Source of the DNA: Herminiimonas sp. KBW02
GTDB taxonomy: Bacteria; Pseudomonadota; Gammaproteobacteria; Burkholderiales; Burkholderiaceae_D
Direction of reading: 5' to 3'
DNA: 64,000 nucleotides
Assembly: GCF_003852535.1 (NCBI RefSeq)
Contig: NZ_QAJP01000007.1
Location: forward strand, 186,001-250,000
The notes beneath the pieces were generated by a model. It searched no databases. It worked only from the letters and a program-made list of their open reading frames with translations, and had not been told where the DNA came from. Of the stretch, positions 35,214 through 44,702 are shown piece after piece. Position 1 is the first letter of the stretch; each line of letters begins with the position of its first letter. Made by a program: the position numbers and the translations under genes.

Positions 35214-36329
35214 TCACTGATTCCGGCTTTGCGCGCCATAGGGCCGCACATGCGGAATGACATCGCCCAGGAATAGCTTGGCCTGGTATTCATTCAAACG
35301 ATTGTAAAGGGTTTTCAGGCTCACACCTAACACCTCGGCGGTCAGAGTCTTATTACCGCCACAGTGCCCTAAAGTGGCATAAATCAGGCGTTGTTCGGCA
35401 TCGGCCAGCTTGCTGCCCAGCTGCACGGTGACGCAATCGCCGATTTGCTCGCTGACCATACCTTTGTTCGGGTTTACGAGTGGTAACAGCTCCAGCTCAT
35501 GGTCGGCCATGATGTAGGCACGGTGCACAACGTTTTTCAATTCACGCACATTGCCCGGCCAGGTGTATTCATTCAACAGGCGCCACGACGCTTTGGAAAA
35601 GACCCGGTCACGACCGTCTTCCTCATTGAGCTGATCAAGGAACAGGCTGGCCAGCAGGCGGATATCTTCGCTGCGCTCGCGCAGCGGCGGCAAGTCCAGT
35701 GGGAATACTGCCAGGCGATAAAAGAGATCGCTGCGCAGGATGCCACTCTTCATTGCCTCCAGCGGATCGCGATTGGTTGCGGCGATGACGCGGACTTTGA
35801 CTTCGGTTTCTTCTTCCGCGCCGATACGGCAGAAGCGGCTACTCTCCAGCACGCGCAGCAGCTTGACCTGCATATCGAGCGACATTTCCGTCACTTCATC
35901 GAGGAAGAGCGTGCCGCCATTCGCACGTTCGAAGCAGCCTTTTTGCATGCGGATCGCACCGGTAAAGCTGCCGCGTTCATGGCCAAACAATTCGGCCTCG
36001 ATCAATTGTGGCGATACGGCACTACAGTTCAGGGCGACGAAAGGCTGATCCTGTTCGCGGCTCAGTTGATGGATGGCTTGTGCGACCAATTCCTTACCGG
36101 TGCCGCTTTCGCCTGCGATCAGGACGTTGGCAGTGGTCGGCGCCACTTTGCCTATCATCTCGAACAACTGCTGCATCGGAGCGGACGCACCATACAGGTC
36201 GCCGCAACGCGCAAGCTGCTTGAGCGTATGGGTGTGGGAGTTATTTCGGGCTTGCAATACGGCCATGTCATGGGCGCCGGGAATCGATAAATCTGCGATT
36301 TCAGCACTACCATTCAATCCGTTCGACAT
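35214..36329 (-). CDS. Sigma-54-dependent transcriptional activator without receiver domain
   Basis: 371 residues. A short N-terminal segment of about 45 residues leads directly into an AAA+ domain: Walker A GESGTGKE, the sigma-54 loop GSFTGA (GAFTGA with Ala to Ser), Walker B GGTLFLDEV and the sensor II region WPGNVRELKN. The C-terminal Fis-type helix-turn-helix is AEVLGVSLKTLYNRL. The lack of a receiver or GAF domain means it may be constitutively active or controlled by a partner protein, as in PspF. GAGGAGA precedes the start. It lies upstream of two response-regulator genes, likely as one transcription unit. Confidence 0.93.
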   Translation of the reverse strand: MSNGLNGSAEIADLSIPGAHDMAVLQARNNSHTHTLKQLARCGDLYGASAPMQQLFEMIGKVAPTTANVLIAGESGTGKELVAQAIHQLSREQDQPFVALNCSAVSPQLIEAELFGHERGSFTGAIRMQKGCFERANGGTLFLDEVTEMSLDMQVKLLRVLESSRFCRIGAEEETEVKVRVIAATNRDPLEAMKSGILRSDLFYRLAVFPLDLPPLRERSEDIRLLASLFLDQLNEEDGRDRVFSKASWRLLNEYTWPGNVRELKNVVHRAYIMADHELELLPLVNPNKGMVSEQIGDCVTVQLGSKLADAEQRLIYATLGHCGGNKTLTAEVLGVSLKTLYNRLNEYQAKLFLGDVIPHVRPYGAQSRNQ

Positions 36330-36492
36330 TCACTTCTCCTCTGTTAGGACGGCTACGACTTTTACAGAGTGAATTGTGAAGTAGTTGATAACATCGCAGA
36401 ATCGGTGCTTATCCGATTCTGCTGTGGGAAAGCGCTTACATCTGCAAGCAATAGAGGGAGAGTTTACGGTGCAGTGCAGCAGGGAAACTTGT

Positions 36493-37605
36493 CTAGCGCG
36501 CCATCCAGACTGCACTTTGTTGACGTACGACATCGCTAAGTGAGCCTGATTTCTCGTAGCAGGCACGCAGCCAGTCGGCGTCGGATTGTCCGGCCTGTAT
36601 GCGCTGACGCAACAACTCTATGGCCTCAGTGGTACCTAGTTCCTGGGCAATATCGGCCAGCATATCGAAGGTCTGCAGAATGTCTTCCTTGATCGAAGTC
36701 TGGGTCCCGTTGATAGGATTGATGATGGTGCCGTTCATGCCGAAGCGGCATGCCTGGAAGCGATTGTAGGAGTAGGTCAGGTAAGTATCTTGCGCCGGTT
36801 TCAGTTCCTGCTGCGCAAAGAAGAACTTGCTGAGCGTTTGCGCGTAACCGGCCAGTGCGACGGCGACTTCTATCGACAGCGGTGTGTCGCAGACACGGAT
36901 TTCAACTGTGCCGTATTCCGGCTTGGGCCGGATGTCCCAGTAAAAGTCTTTCATGCTGGCGACGATGCCGAGGCTGGACATTTTGTCGAAGTAAGCATTG
37001 AACGCATCCCAGTCGGTCACGAAGGGCATGTAGCCACTCAGCGGGAAGGCGTTGATGCTGGTTAGGCGTGATGACTGGAAGGTGGTATCCACGCCCTGGT
37101 AAAACGGCGACGACGCCGACAGCGTGATGAAGTGCGGGATGTAGCGCGCCAGCATATGCGCAAGGCGTATCGCTTCATCGCCGGTCGCACAGCCTATGTG
37201 TATGTGTTGGCCGTACACGGTGAATTGCTTGGCCAGATAACCGTATAACTCGGAGACCAGGCGATAACGATCAGTCGGATAAATGCGCTGGTCTTCCCAG
37301 TGCTGGAACGGATGCGCACCGCCACCGGCGAGGCCGAGGTTGAGTTTGTCGGCAGCGCTGACCAGCAGCGTACGCATGGCGGTCAGCTCGGCCAGCATTT
37401 CCTTGTGATCGGTGTGCACGGAAGTCGCAATCTCGATCATGCTCTCGGTGATTTCCGGCTTGATGTCATAGCCGTGATCAGTCTTGTCGATGATGACGAG
37501 CAAATCGCTGGAGCCGCGTGTGAGGTTGTAGTCGCGGCGGTTAACGATTTGCAGCTCGAGCTCTACGCCCATCGTCAGCGGAGTCGAATTATTGAATTCC
37601 AGCAT
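36493..37605 (-). CDS. ybdK: YbdK-family carboxylate-amine ligase (glutamate-cysteine ligase type 2)
   Basis: 370 residues with the GCS2 fold: TMGVELELQIVN at the N terminus, GGGAHPFQHWEDQ, the HIHIGC motif and TVEIRVCDTPLSIE. YbdK has weak gamma-glutamylcysteine ligase activity in vitro; its real substrate is unknown. The gap to the antiporter gene on the same strand is 17 bases, so the two are probably cotranscribed. The coupling of a thiol ligase-like enzyme with a cation/proton antiporter recalls glutathione-gated Kef systems, but this is only an association. Confidence 0.9.
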   Translation of the reverse strand: MLEFNNSTPLTMGVELELQIVNRRDYNLTRGSSDLLVIIDKTDHGYDIKPEITESMIEIATSVHTDHKEMLAELTAMRTLLVSAADKLNLGLAGGGAHPFQHWEDQRIYPTDRYRLVSELYGYLAKQFTVYGQHIHIGCATGDEAIRLAHMLARYIPHFITLSASSPFYQGVDTTFQSSRLTSINAFPLSGYMPFVTDWDAFNAYFDKMSSLGIVASMKDFYWDIRPKPEYGTVEIRVCDTPLSIEVAVALAGYAQTLSKFFFAQQELKPAQDTYLTYSYNRFQACRFGMNGTIINPINGTQTSIKEDILQTFDMLADIAQELGTTEAIELLRQRIQAGQSDADWLRACYEKSGSLSDVVRQQSAVWMAR

Positions 37606-37622
37606 AGGGTTTCCTTGTTTGC

Positions 37623-38825
37623 TTATTGCTTGGCTTCACCGGATGCAACAAGTGCATAGCGGGTGCAGACCGGGCCTATGATTTCCAGGATGACGAGTAT
37701 CGATACGACCAGTGCCGCGAGTTGCGAGCCGAACTGCGGATAGTAACCGACCGCATGCTGCACCATGATGATGTTGAAGCCGGACAGCGGCATCAGGCCG
37801 ATACCGAGCAATGCACCTTTGCGCAGGGTCACGCCATTGATGCGTGCCATGGCCGTGGTGGTAGTCATCGCGATGGCGAGGCGCAAAACGATGAAAGCAA
37901 GTACTGCCGGCCACAAGGTCAACAGGTGTGACAGTTCCAGCTTGGCGCCGGCAAAAACGAACAGAGCGACGTAAAACAGGCCGCTGAACTGGCTCAGGTC
38001 AGGCTCAACAATTGCGTGGCGCGCATCGTAGCTGCGGCTGGCGATACCGAATACCAGCAGCGCAATCAGCGCGGACAGATTGAACATGACCGAGATGCCT
38101 ACCGTCGCTGCAATCAGTGCCAGCACCATTATCAGTTGCGACTGGGTATCGCGTCCCAGCCATTGCCCTATCCATACCAGGAGGCGGCTGATGATCCAGC
38201 CGAGGGCAGCGGAACCGAGCAGCAGGTAGAGCGGATGCAGGATGTAGCTCTGCCAGCCGGCCGCGTATTCAACGTGCACCGCAGCCAGTCCCATTGAAAA
38301 AATAATAAAGGCCAGCGCATTGCCGATAACGACGATGTTGAGCATCCGCTCGGTCAGTTGTCCTTCGGCTTTGACTTCACGCACCACGTTCAGGATGACG
38401 GCAGGCGAGGTGGCCATGCCGAGTGCAGCGACCATGCTGGCGACCAGCTTGCTGACGCCGAATTGCGTCAGCAGCAGGAACAGTGCGAAGAAGGTCACCA
38501 GACTCAGCAGTACGCCGGTAATCAGCAAGCCGCGTTCGCGCAGCAACCATTTGTAATCAACCCGGCGGCCAAGTTCAAACAGTACCAGTCCCAGTGCAAG
38601 ATCGACCATGATGCTGATTTCTTCCAGCATCGGTGCATCGATCAGGTTCAGTACCGATGGTCCTATTAATAAGCCAGTCAACACGTAACAGGTGATAGCA
38701 GGTATTTGCGGAAAAAAACGACGCAGAAAATGCGAACCGAGTATGCCGACGATGAGGATCAGGCCGGTGGCGGTAAGCACATTCAAAGCGTGCGGCATGG
38801 ACGGAAAAAAACTATGTGATGTCAT
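37623..38825 (-). CDS. CPA2-family cation:proton antiporter
   Basis: 400 residues with about twelve hydrophobic segments and no cytosolic TrkA domain. Characteristic segments are YVLTGLLIGPSVLNL near 45, LGLVLFELGRRVD near 80, and MATSPAVILNVVREV near 140. The family exchanges Na+ or K+ for protons. The usual Asp of the ion site is replaced by the TSPAV motif, so selectivity is uncertain. It is the first gene of a two-gene unit with ybdK. Confidence 0.87.
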   Translation of the reverse strand: MTSHSFFPSMPHALNVLTATGLILIVGILGSHFLRRFFPQIPAITCYVLTGLLIGPSVLNLIDAPMLEEISIMVDLALGLVLFELGRRVDYKWLLRERGLLITGVLLSLVTFFALFLLLTQFGVSKLVASMVAALGMATSPAVILNVVREVKAEGQLTERMLNIVVIGNALAFIIFSMGLAAVHVEYAAGWQSYILHPLYLLLGSAALGWIISRLLVWIGQWLGRDTQSQLIMVLALIAATVGISVMFNLSALIALLVFGIASRSYDARHAIVEPDLSQFSGLFYVALFVFAGAKLELSHLLTLWPAVLAFIVLRLAIAMTTTTAMARINGVTLRKGALLGIGLMPLSGFNIIMVQHAVGYYPQFGSQLAALVVSILVILEIIGPVCTRYALVASGEAKQ

Positions 38826-39231
38826 GTTGTTCCCGGCAATTTAAAGTAAGTGTTTCACGCAAGATGAAACGACTTGTGTAGCAGGACGCCTTGTCTATTC
38901 TGCAGACAGTACAGCGGCGACCATGTGTTTAGGTCGAGCAACTTTACTCACAGATTGTTTTCGGATGCTACTGCCTGCACTCATTGCAGGTGTCACCCGG
39001 TTTGTTGTGCCGTGATACTAACGACACGTGAGCGAATAAGACTGTTAGGTTCTTAACGGAGATACCGTTTTATTAATTTGACTGCGAAAGTGTAGCAGCA
39101 GTTATAGCAAAAGGCCGTATACATTTTTCTGCGATGCATATTACGAAATACGCCGCATGTCTGATATACAGACAGCGGCGAATTATAGTGCAATTCTTTT
39201 TTTTCTACATCAAGACACGATTAAGGTGTGT
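38826..39231. other. Non-coding region between antiporter and ndh genes
   Basis: 406 bases with no credible gene. Three small inverted repeats are visible: GTTTCA/TGAAAC (38851-38869), CCTGCA/TGCAGG (38976-38992) and AACGG/CCGTT (39056-39070), the last followed by TTTATTAATTT on the plus strand. The last element looks like a weak terminator although no plus-strand gene ends here, so a small RNA is possible. The antiporter promoter must also lie here. Confidence 0.35.
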
Positions 39232-40602
39232 TTAGTGCAATTTTACGCGGGGTGATGTTTTGCGCCTTAACCAGTGCCCCACCGTATCAGCGCAAGTACG
39301 TATCACACCGTGTAATGCAACCAGATGCATGCGGTACAAGGAGATGTAAAGCAGGCGTGCCAGCACGCCTTCAATAAACATCGCACGACCAAGCAATGGC
39401 CCCATCAGATTGCCGACTGCATCGAAGCGACCGAGTGACACTAGTGAGCCGAGATCACGATACTGGAACAGCGGCAGCTCTTCATTGTCGAGGCGTTTCT
39501 TGATGGCATTGAACAGGAAGCTGGCCTGTTGATGGGCCGCCTGTGCACGCGGTGGCACTGTACTGTTTTTCTCCGGCCATGGACACGCAGCGCAATCACC
39601 GAACGCAAAAATATTCGGATCGACTTCAGTTTGCAGGCTTTGCGTCACGACTACCTGGCCGAGACGATTTACCGGTAAGCCGAGTTCGCTGAGGATTTGT
39701 GGTGCACGTATGCCTGCTGCCCATACGGTCAGGTCGGCCGGCACACTTTCGCCATTCGCGAGCATGACTGCGTGCTCCTGTACTTCAGAAACCTTGGCGT
39801 CGATGAGCACATCGATTTCCATATGATTCAGCAGTTCGGTAGTTTTGCTGGATACACGTTCCGGCAGTGCCGACAGAATGCGTGGTGCGGCTTCGATCAC
39901 GCTGATGCGGATATCGCGGTGCGGATCAAGGTGATGCAAGCCGTAAGCACCGAGTATCTCTGCGGTATTGCGTAGCTCTGCTGATAACTCAACGCCGGTT
40001 GCACCACCGCCGATGATCGCGATATTCAGTTTGCTTTGTGCCTGGTCGGCACGCACACACAGTCCTATCATGCGACGACGGAAGTGCTCGGCCTGATGCA
40101 TGGTATCGATCGAGATCGCATTCTTTTCCGCGCCCTGCACATTAAAGAAGTTGGTCACACTACCTATCGACAAGACCAGGGTATCGTAAGGAATATCGCG
40201 ACGTGGCAGTAACTCGACACCGTCATCGTCGTTCACGCTGCCTATCGTAATCGTCTTGCGTGCACGATCCAGTCCTTGCAGTTCGCCCGGCTGATAGACA
40301 AAGCGGTGCCAGCGTGCCTGCGCCGCGTATTCGAGTTGGTGTGAGTTGGCATCCATGCTGCCAGCTGCAACTTCATGCAGCAAAGGCTTCCAGATGTGGG
40401 TAGACGAACGGTCGACCAGCACGACACTGATGCGTCCGCTCTTGACGAGCTTGTCACCGAGCGCGGTGGCCAGTTCAAGGCCGCCGGCACCACCACCGAC
40501 GATAACGATGCGGTGTATTGCCGCAGCGTTGTCGGTCAAGGTTTGTAATTCAGTGTTGGTCTGGCTGCTCTGGTTTACTTCTCCATCAAGATCGTTAGAC
40601 AT
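39232..40602 (-). CDS. ndh: Type II NADH dehydrogenase (non-proton-pumping)
   Basis: 456 residues. The FAD-binding motif IVIVGGGAGGLELATALG lies near residue 32 and the NADH-binding motif IAIIGGGATGVELSAEL near 195. TVWAAGIRAP and the FAFGDCAACPW segment are family markers. The C-terminal part has the amphipathic helix that binds the membrane face. It transfers electrons from NADH to quinone and would feed the bo3 oxidase encoded at the start of the window. GGAGA precedes the ATG. The N terminus is about 25 residues longer than in typical Ndh. Confidence 0.93.
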   Translation of the reverse strand: MSNDLDGEVNQSSQTNTELQTLTDNAAAIHRIVIVGGGAGGLELATALGDKLVKSGRISVVLVDRSSTHIWKPLLHEVAAGSMDANSHQLEYAAQARWHRFVYQPGELQGLDRARKTITIGSVNDDDGVELLPRRDIPYDTLVLSIGSVTNFFNVQGAEKNAISIDTMHQAEHFRRRMIGLCVRADQAQSKLNIAIIGGGATGVELSAELRNTAEILGAYGLHHLDPHRDIRISVIEAAPRILSALPERVSSKTTELLNHMEIDVLIDAKVSEVQEHAVMLANGESVPADLTVWAAGIRAPQILSELGLPVNRLGQVVVTQSLQTEVDPNIFAFGDCAACPWPEKNSTVPPRAQAAHQQASFLFNAIKKRLDNEELPLFQYRDLGSLVSLGRFDAVGNLMGPLLGRAMFIEGVLARLLYISLYRMHLVALHGVIRTCADTVGHWLRRKTSPRVKLH

Positions 40603-40754
40603 AGCTACTCTCCAATTGTTGAAAATCGTGAGCGGCAGGGCGATCAGCCCCGCGATGCATGCCTTTCCTGGAAACGGCGGGTATTCAGCACGGTTTCAAC
40701 AAGAAATCATGCGCAATAGTGTTGTTATATCAGGTTCGGGCCCGTCGTGCATAG

Positions 40755-43700
40755 TCAGTCGAAAGCAAAGTTATAGAACACAGATAGCGCGCTACTGGTA
40801 CCGGCTTCGCCTTCCAGCGTAATGCGTGGCGTCAGTGTATAGCGCAGCAGCAGGACGCTGCCGACGGTATCCAGGCTTTGCTTGAAGCTGAGATAAAGGC
40901 GCGACGAGATACGTTTGCCCAGGGTGATGATGCGATCCTGCAGATCTGTGCCGCCTTTGCCTATGCTGACGTCGTCAAAGCCGAAAGCACTGGCAATTTG
41001 CGACTGCAAACCGGCTGCCGCCGTACCGGACAGCAGCGAGGTGGCAGCACTTTGCAGCGCATCGCGGTCTGCATCACCGGTGCCGGACAAGCCGCGTCCC
41101 AGTACCAGCCACGACAGTTTTTCCGCGTCGGTGACATTCGGTTCCGACACCAGCGTGATGCGTGGCGCGAGGGCTGTGCCGCGTATCGATACCCCGGCTT
41201 CGACTTCCTGGCCGCGTCGCATCGCGCGTATATCCAGTGCCGGATTGTTGAGCGGACCGCTGAACAGGACGGAACCTTGTTCGATTTTCAATTCACGCTG
41301 ATAGGCTTTGAAGGTGCCGGATGAGACGCGCAGTGTGCCTTGCGCGCGCAAGGTATCACCGGCATTTGCCTGCAAGCGTACCTGGCCGACCAGCGTCGCA
41401 TCCAGACCGCGACCTTGCAGTTTGATGCCATCACCGAGGCTGATGCTGACGTCCAGTGCGATGGCGGTCTTCTTGCCGCCATCTTCACTCTGACCGACGA
41501 TGATGACGTCATCCGATAGTTCTGGGGTGCCGGACACGCCGATATCAACCAGGCCGGAATTGACTTCGAATTGTCCGTTCGCCTTGGCTACACCTGCTTG
41601 CCAGCCGACCACGCTGTCACCACTGATAACCAGCTTGCGGTCGCTGCGATCTATCAATTTATAACGCGTTACTTTGACTTTCAGTTCCAGCGCCAGTTGC
41701 TCACGCAGCAAACTGATGGGCCCGGAGATCAGCAGGTCGCCATCGTTTTTAAAACTGAGCTGGTTGATCATCAGCTGATCAGTCTGGAAGCTGCTGCGCA
41801 ATACGCCTTGTTTCAGTTCTATGCCGGTATCGGTAAATAACAGGCGCAAACCATCCGCATTGACCGGTCCTTGCAGGCGCGGTTTGGCAAAGCTGCCATC
41901 CAGTACGATATCGGCCTGCACATTCCCTTCCATGACTAATGACGGAGAAATCAATGGGCCCAGCCATGCGAGAGTGGGCGTATTCATTTTGAGGTTGCCG
42001 GACAGCGGCGCATTCGGTGCGATCGAGAAGCGTCCGTCACCGCCTATGGTGGTGGCTAGCCTGCCTTCGATACGACCGGTACGTTTGCCGTCAGCCAGTA
42101 GTTGTGCTGTGAGCTGGCCCTTATTGGCAGTTGCGTTCACTTCGAAGGTATTCAGGCCCAGCGCAGTTGATGCGCTGCCGTGGATTGCGATATCGCCGCT
42201 TTCACGCCGTATGCTGAGATTGCCATCGAGCTTATCCTTCATGACCAGGTTCCATTCGCCGCCCAGCGTGAGGTCGCCGGTTGCGATAGGCGCCTGATTC
42301 AGCGCATGCAGGATTTCACCCGGTCGCACGCGTTTGAAATTACCGCGTGTGCTGATGCTGCGCTCGGTGCGCAGGAACTGTTCGATCTGGATGCTGGCGT
42401 TGTTGGCAGTGATCTTGAACTGATCCAGTTGTACCTGTTTTTGCGAAATTAATAGCGGTGCAGGTGCTTCCAGTTTTGCGTTGAAGCGACCGCTGGTGTC
42501 GAGGTTGTTGATGCTGCCTTCCCAACGCGGTGCACGTGCCAGGTCTTTCAAGCCGCCTGTTGCGTTCAGCTTCCATTTTTGTTCACGCTCGTTGAGGTTG
42601 CTGACCAGCGTATGTTGACCTGTGCTGCCACTGACTTTGAGATCAAAGTTATCCGCGCGCAGTTGTCCGCTCAGATTTTCCGCATGCACGAGGATGGAGA
42701 GGGGTGCGCTGTCCTGTGCGGCAAATTGCGCCTGTGCATCCAGTTTGGCGAATTGCTGGCCGCTGGATTGCACGGCTGTGGCATTCGTATTCAGCGTGAC
42801 ATTGCTGAGCAGGAAGGCTTTGTCATTCAGGTTCAGTGTCAGGTCGGCCTTGCCGGTGACAGTACCGATCCGGGTCTGGCCGGGTACGCGTACCTGATTG
42901 CCTTTCCAGTCAGCGCTAATGCGTGGTTGCTGCAGCTTGCCGCGTACTTCGCCATTAACTTGCAGTTCGCCGCCAAACTCTGATCCCAGCTGCGCCAGTG
43001 CCGGTGCCTGCAGGTCGAAGCTGAGGCGTGAGTTGTTTTCATCCAGCCTGCCGTTTGCGCTCAGGCGGTTTTTGCCGGCGACCAGCAGCAGCTTGGGGAT
43101 GTCCAGTGTTTGTGCACGTAAACGTACTTCACCTTCGCCGCTCAAAGGATTGCCCGCAAGCTGGCTGTCATGGATGCGGAAGGAGAGGTCGCTTTCCAGA
43201 CGTGGTTGACGTGTGCCACTGACGGAGAAATTACCATTCAGGTTGAGTGTCGGGAGTTGTGCAAAGTCGCCGAGTACACGTGGATTGAATTGGCGGATCA
43301 CGCCTTTCGCGCTGAATGCCTGTTTGCCGCTGAAGGCGATATGCGCACTCGCATCGATGGCGCTGGCATCGGCACGCAGCTCCAGCTTATCCACGATCAG
43401 TGCTTCGTCCGCAACGACACCGTGTGCATTCAGGCTGAGCTTGCCTTTCTTGAGGGCTTCGGTGGCTGCCAGTGTGATGACTTGCCGACCTTCGGTATGT
43501 GCAACATCCAGCTTGATCGCCAGTCTGGTGGCACGCATGCGCTGATCGAGCTTTTTCAGGTCGAGGGCATCGGTATTGAGTGTGATATTCAATGCGCCAT
43601 CAGCGTAGCGACCGCTGCCTTTGATGCTGCCAGCCGGGCGTTGTGCGCTGCCGAGCCTGATGAGCAGGGACTCCAGCAGGAAAGCATCATCCTTGGGCTT

Positions 43701-44702
43701 GAAGCTGAGCGACAGGTCTGTCAATGGAATCCGGCCTGCATCATAAGTACCGGCGGCAGTGTTGTTGATGTCCAGCGTCCCGGCACCTTCTTCAGTGGCG
43801 TGCAGTTGCAGGTTGATATTGGTTTGCGGTAAATCCTTGCCCAGTTCGCTCAGGTTGAGTGCTGTTGCAGCCAGGTCAGCCGCACCCAGCATGTTGTCGG
43901 AAAATGGCTTGAGCACGACCTGGCCCTTGATGAGGGCTTTGTTCACTTGGGCGTCGATGGAGGTTGCGATTTCTGCCAGCGAGCCATCCAGGTCTATGCG
44001 CGCGTTGGCGCCGAAATGCTGCTCATCGAGCATGGCTTCGGTGCTGCTGACCAGGCTGGCCTGCAACGGATAGGGCTTGGTCGTGGAGAGCGAAGCATGG
44101 CCATTGATCTTGCCGCTGTAGCTGTTGGTGCCGGAAGACGATCGCGCTGCCAGCTGATCAAGGTCGAGCAGATAACGCTTGCCATCGAAATCCAGCTTGA
44201 CGGCGAACGCACCCAGCGTCACCACATCGACCGGACCCCAGGCCACGCTGCCGCCATTGACTTGTAGCTGGTCTACTTTCAGTTTGACTGGCAAGCCTAT
44301 GCTGTCCGGCAGTGTGGATGGTTCCTTGCTCTGGTCTATCTTGCTGATGATGCCCAGTTTGCCGACCTGCAGCAGCGGAATGTGCACTTTGCCAGCCAGC
44401 AAGGCGGAGAGTCGGGTTTCGATCAGCACATCATCGAGTGTGATGGTTTGATTTTCCAGTTTGATATTGAGCTGTTTGAGTTGCAGGGAGCCGCTCAGTT
44501 GTCCGCTGACGTCACGGCTTTGCACTATGCCAGCACTTAATTTGTCGACCAGACCAAAGGCAAACTGAGCACCGCTTTCGGTTTTCAGCAGCCAGCCACC
44601 CGCCGCCAGCACGGTGATGAGCAACGCAAGCAGACAGAATAGCCATATGCGCCATCTGCGCCTGCGTGGTGGAGGCGGAGTTGTTTGATCGTCAGAAGCC
44701 AT
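40755..44702 (-). CDS. tamB: TamB, inner-membrane-anchored translocation/lipid-transport protein
   Basis: 1315 residues from the ATG at 44702, inside the tamA end; the longer frame to 44873 lies in tamA and is rejected. A polybasic stretch (PPPPRRRRWRIW) and one transmembrane anchor at about 18-40 lead into a very long, beta-rich AsmA-like periplasmic body. The C-terminal DUF490 domain shows GKRISSRLYLSF and TLEGEAGTSSALSVFY and ends in a terminal Phe-Asp. With TamA it forms the TAM complex linking both membranes, implicated in autotransporter insertion and phospholipid transport. The 11-base overlap with tamA shows coupling. Confidence 0.95.
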   Translation of the reverse strand: MASDDQTTPPPPRRRRWRIWLFCLLALLITVLAAGGWLLKTESGAQFAFGLVDKLSAGIVQSRDVSGQLSGSLQLKQLNIKLENQTITLDDVLIETRLSALLAGKVHIPLLQVGKLGIISKIDQSKEPSTLPDSIGLPVKLKVDQLQVNGGSVAWGPVDVVTLGAFAVKLDFDGKRYLLDLDQLAARSSSGTNSYSGKINGHASLSTTKPYPLQASLVSSTEAMLDEQHFGANARIDLDGSLAEIATSIDAQVNKALIKGQVVLKPFSDNMLGAADLAATALNLSELGKDLPQTNINLQLHATEEGAGTLDINNTAAGTYDAGRIPLTDLSLSFKPKDDAFLLESLLIRLGSAQRPAGSIKGSGRYADGALNITLNTDALDLKKLDQRMRATRLAIKLDVAHTEGRQVITLAATEALKKGKLSLNAHGVVADEALIVDKLELRADASAIDASAHIAFSGKQAFSAKGVIRQFNPRVLGDFAQLPTLNLNGNFSVSGTRQPRLESDLSFRIHDSQLAGNPLSGEGEVRLRAQTLDIPKLLLVAGKNRLSANGRLDENNSRLSFDLQAPALAQLGSEFGGELQVNGEVRGKLQQPRISADWKGNQVRVPGQTRIGTVTGKADLTLNLNDKAFLLSNVTLNTNATAVQSSGQQFAKLDAQAQFAAQDSAPLSILVHAENLSGQLRADNFDLKVSGSTGQHTLVSNLNEREQKWKLNATGGLKDLARAPRWEGSINNLDTSGRFNAKLEAPAPLLISQKQVQLDQFKITANNASIQIEQFLRTERSISTRGNFKRVRPGEILHALNQAPIATGDLTLGGEWNLVMKDKLDGNLSIRRESGDIAIHGSASTALGLNTFEVNATANKGQLTAQLLADGKRTGRIEGRLATTIGGDGRFSIAPNAPLSGNLKMNTPTLAWLGPLISPSLVMEGNVQADIVLDGSFAKPRLQGPVNADGLRLLFTDTGIELKQGVLRSSFQTDQLMINQLSFKNDGDLLISGPISLLREQLALELKVKVTRYKLIDRSDRKLVISGDSVVGWQAGVAKANGQFEVNSGLVDIGVSGTPELSDDVIIVGQSEDGGKKTAIALDVSISLGDGIKLQGRGLDATLVGQVRLQANAGDTLRAQGTLRVSSGTFKAYQRELKIEQGSVLFSGPLNNPALDIRAMRRGQEVEAGVSIRGTALAPRITLVSEPNVTDAEKLSWLVLGRGLSGTGDADRDALQSAATSLLSGTAAAGLQSQIASAFGFDDVSIGKGGTDLQDRIITLGKRISSRLYLSFKQSLDTVGSVLLLRYTLTPRITLEGEAGTSSALSVFYNFAFD

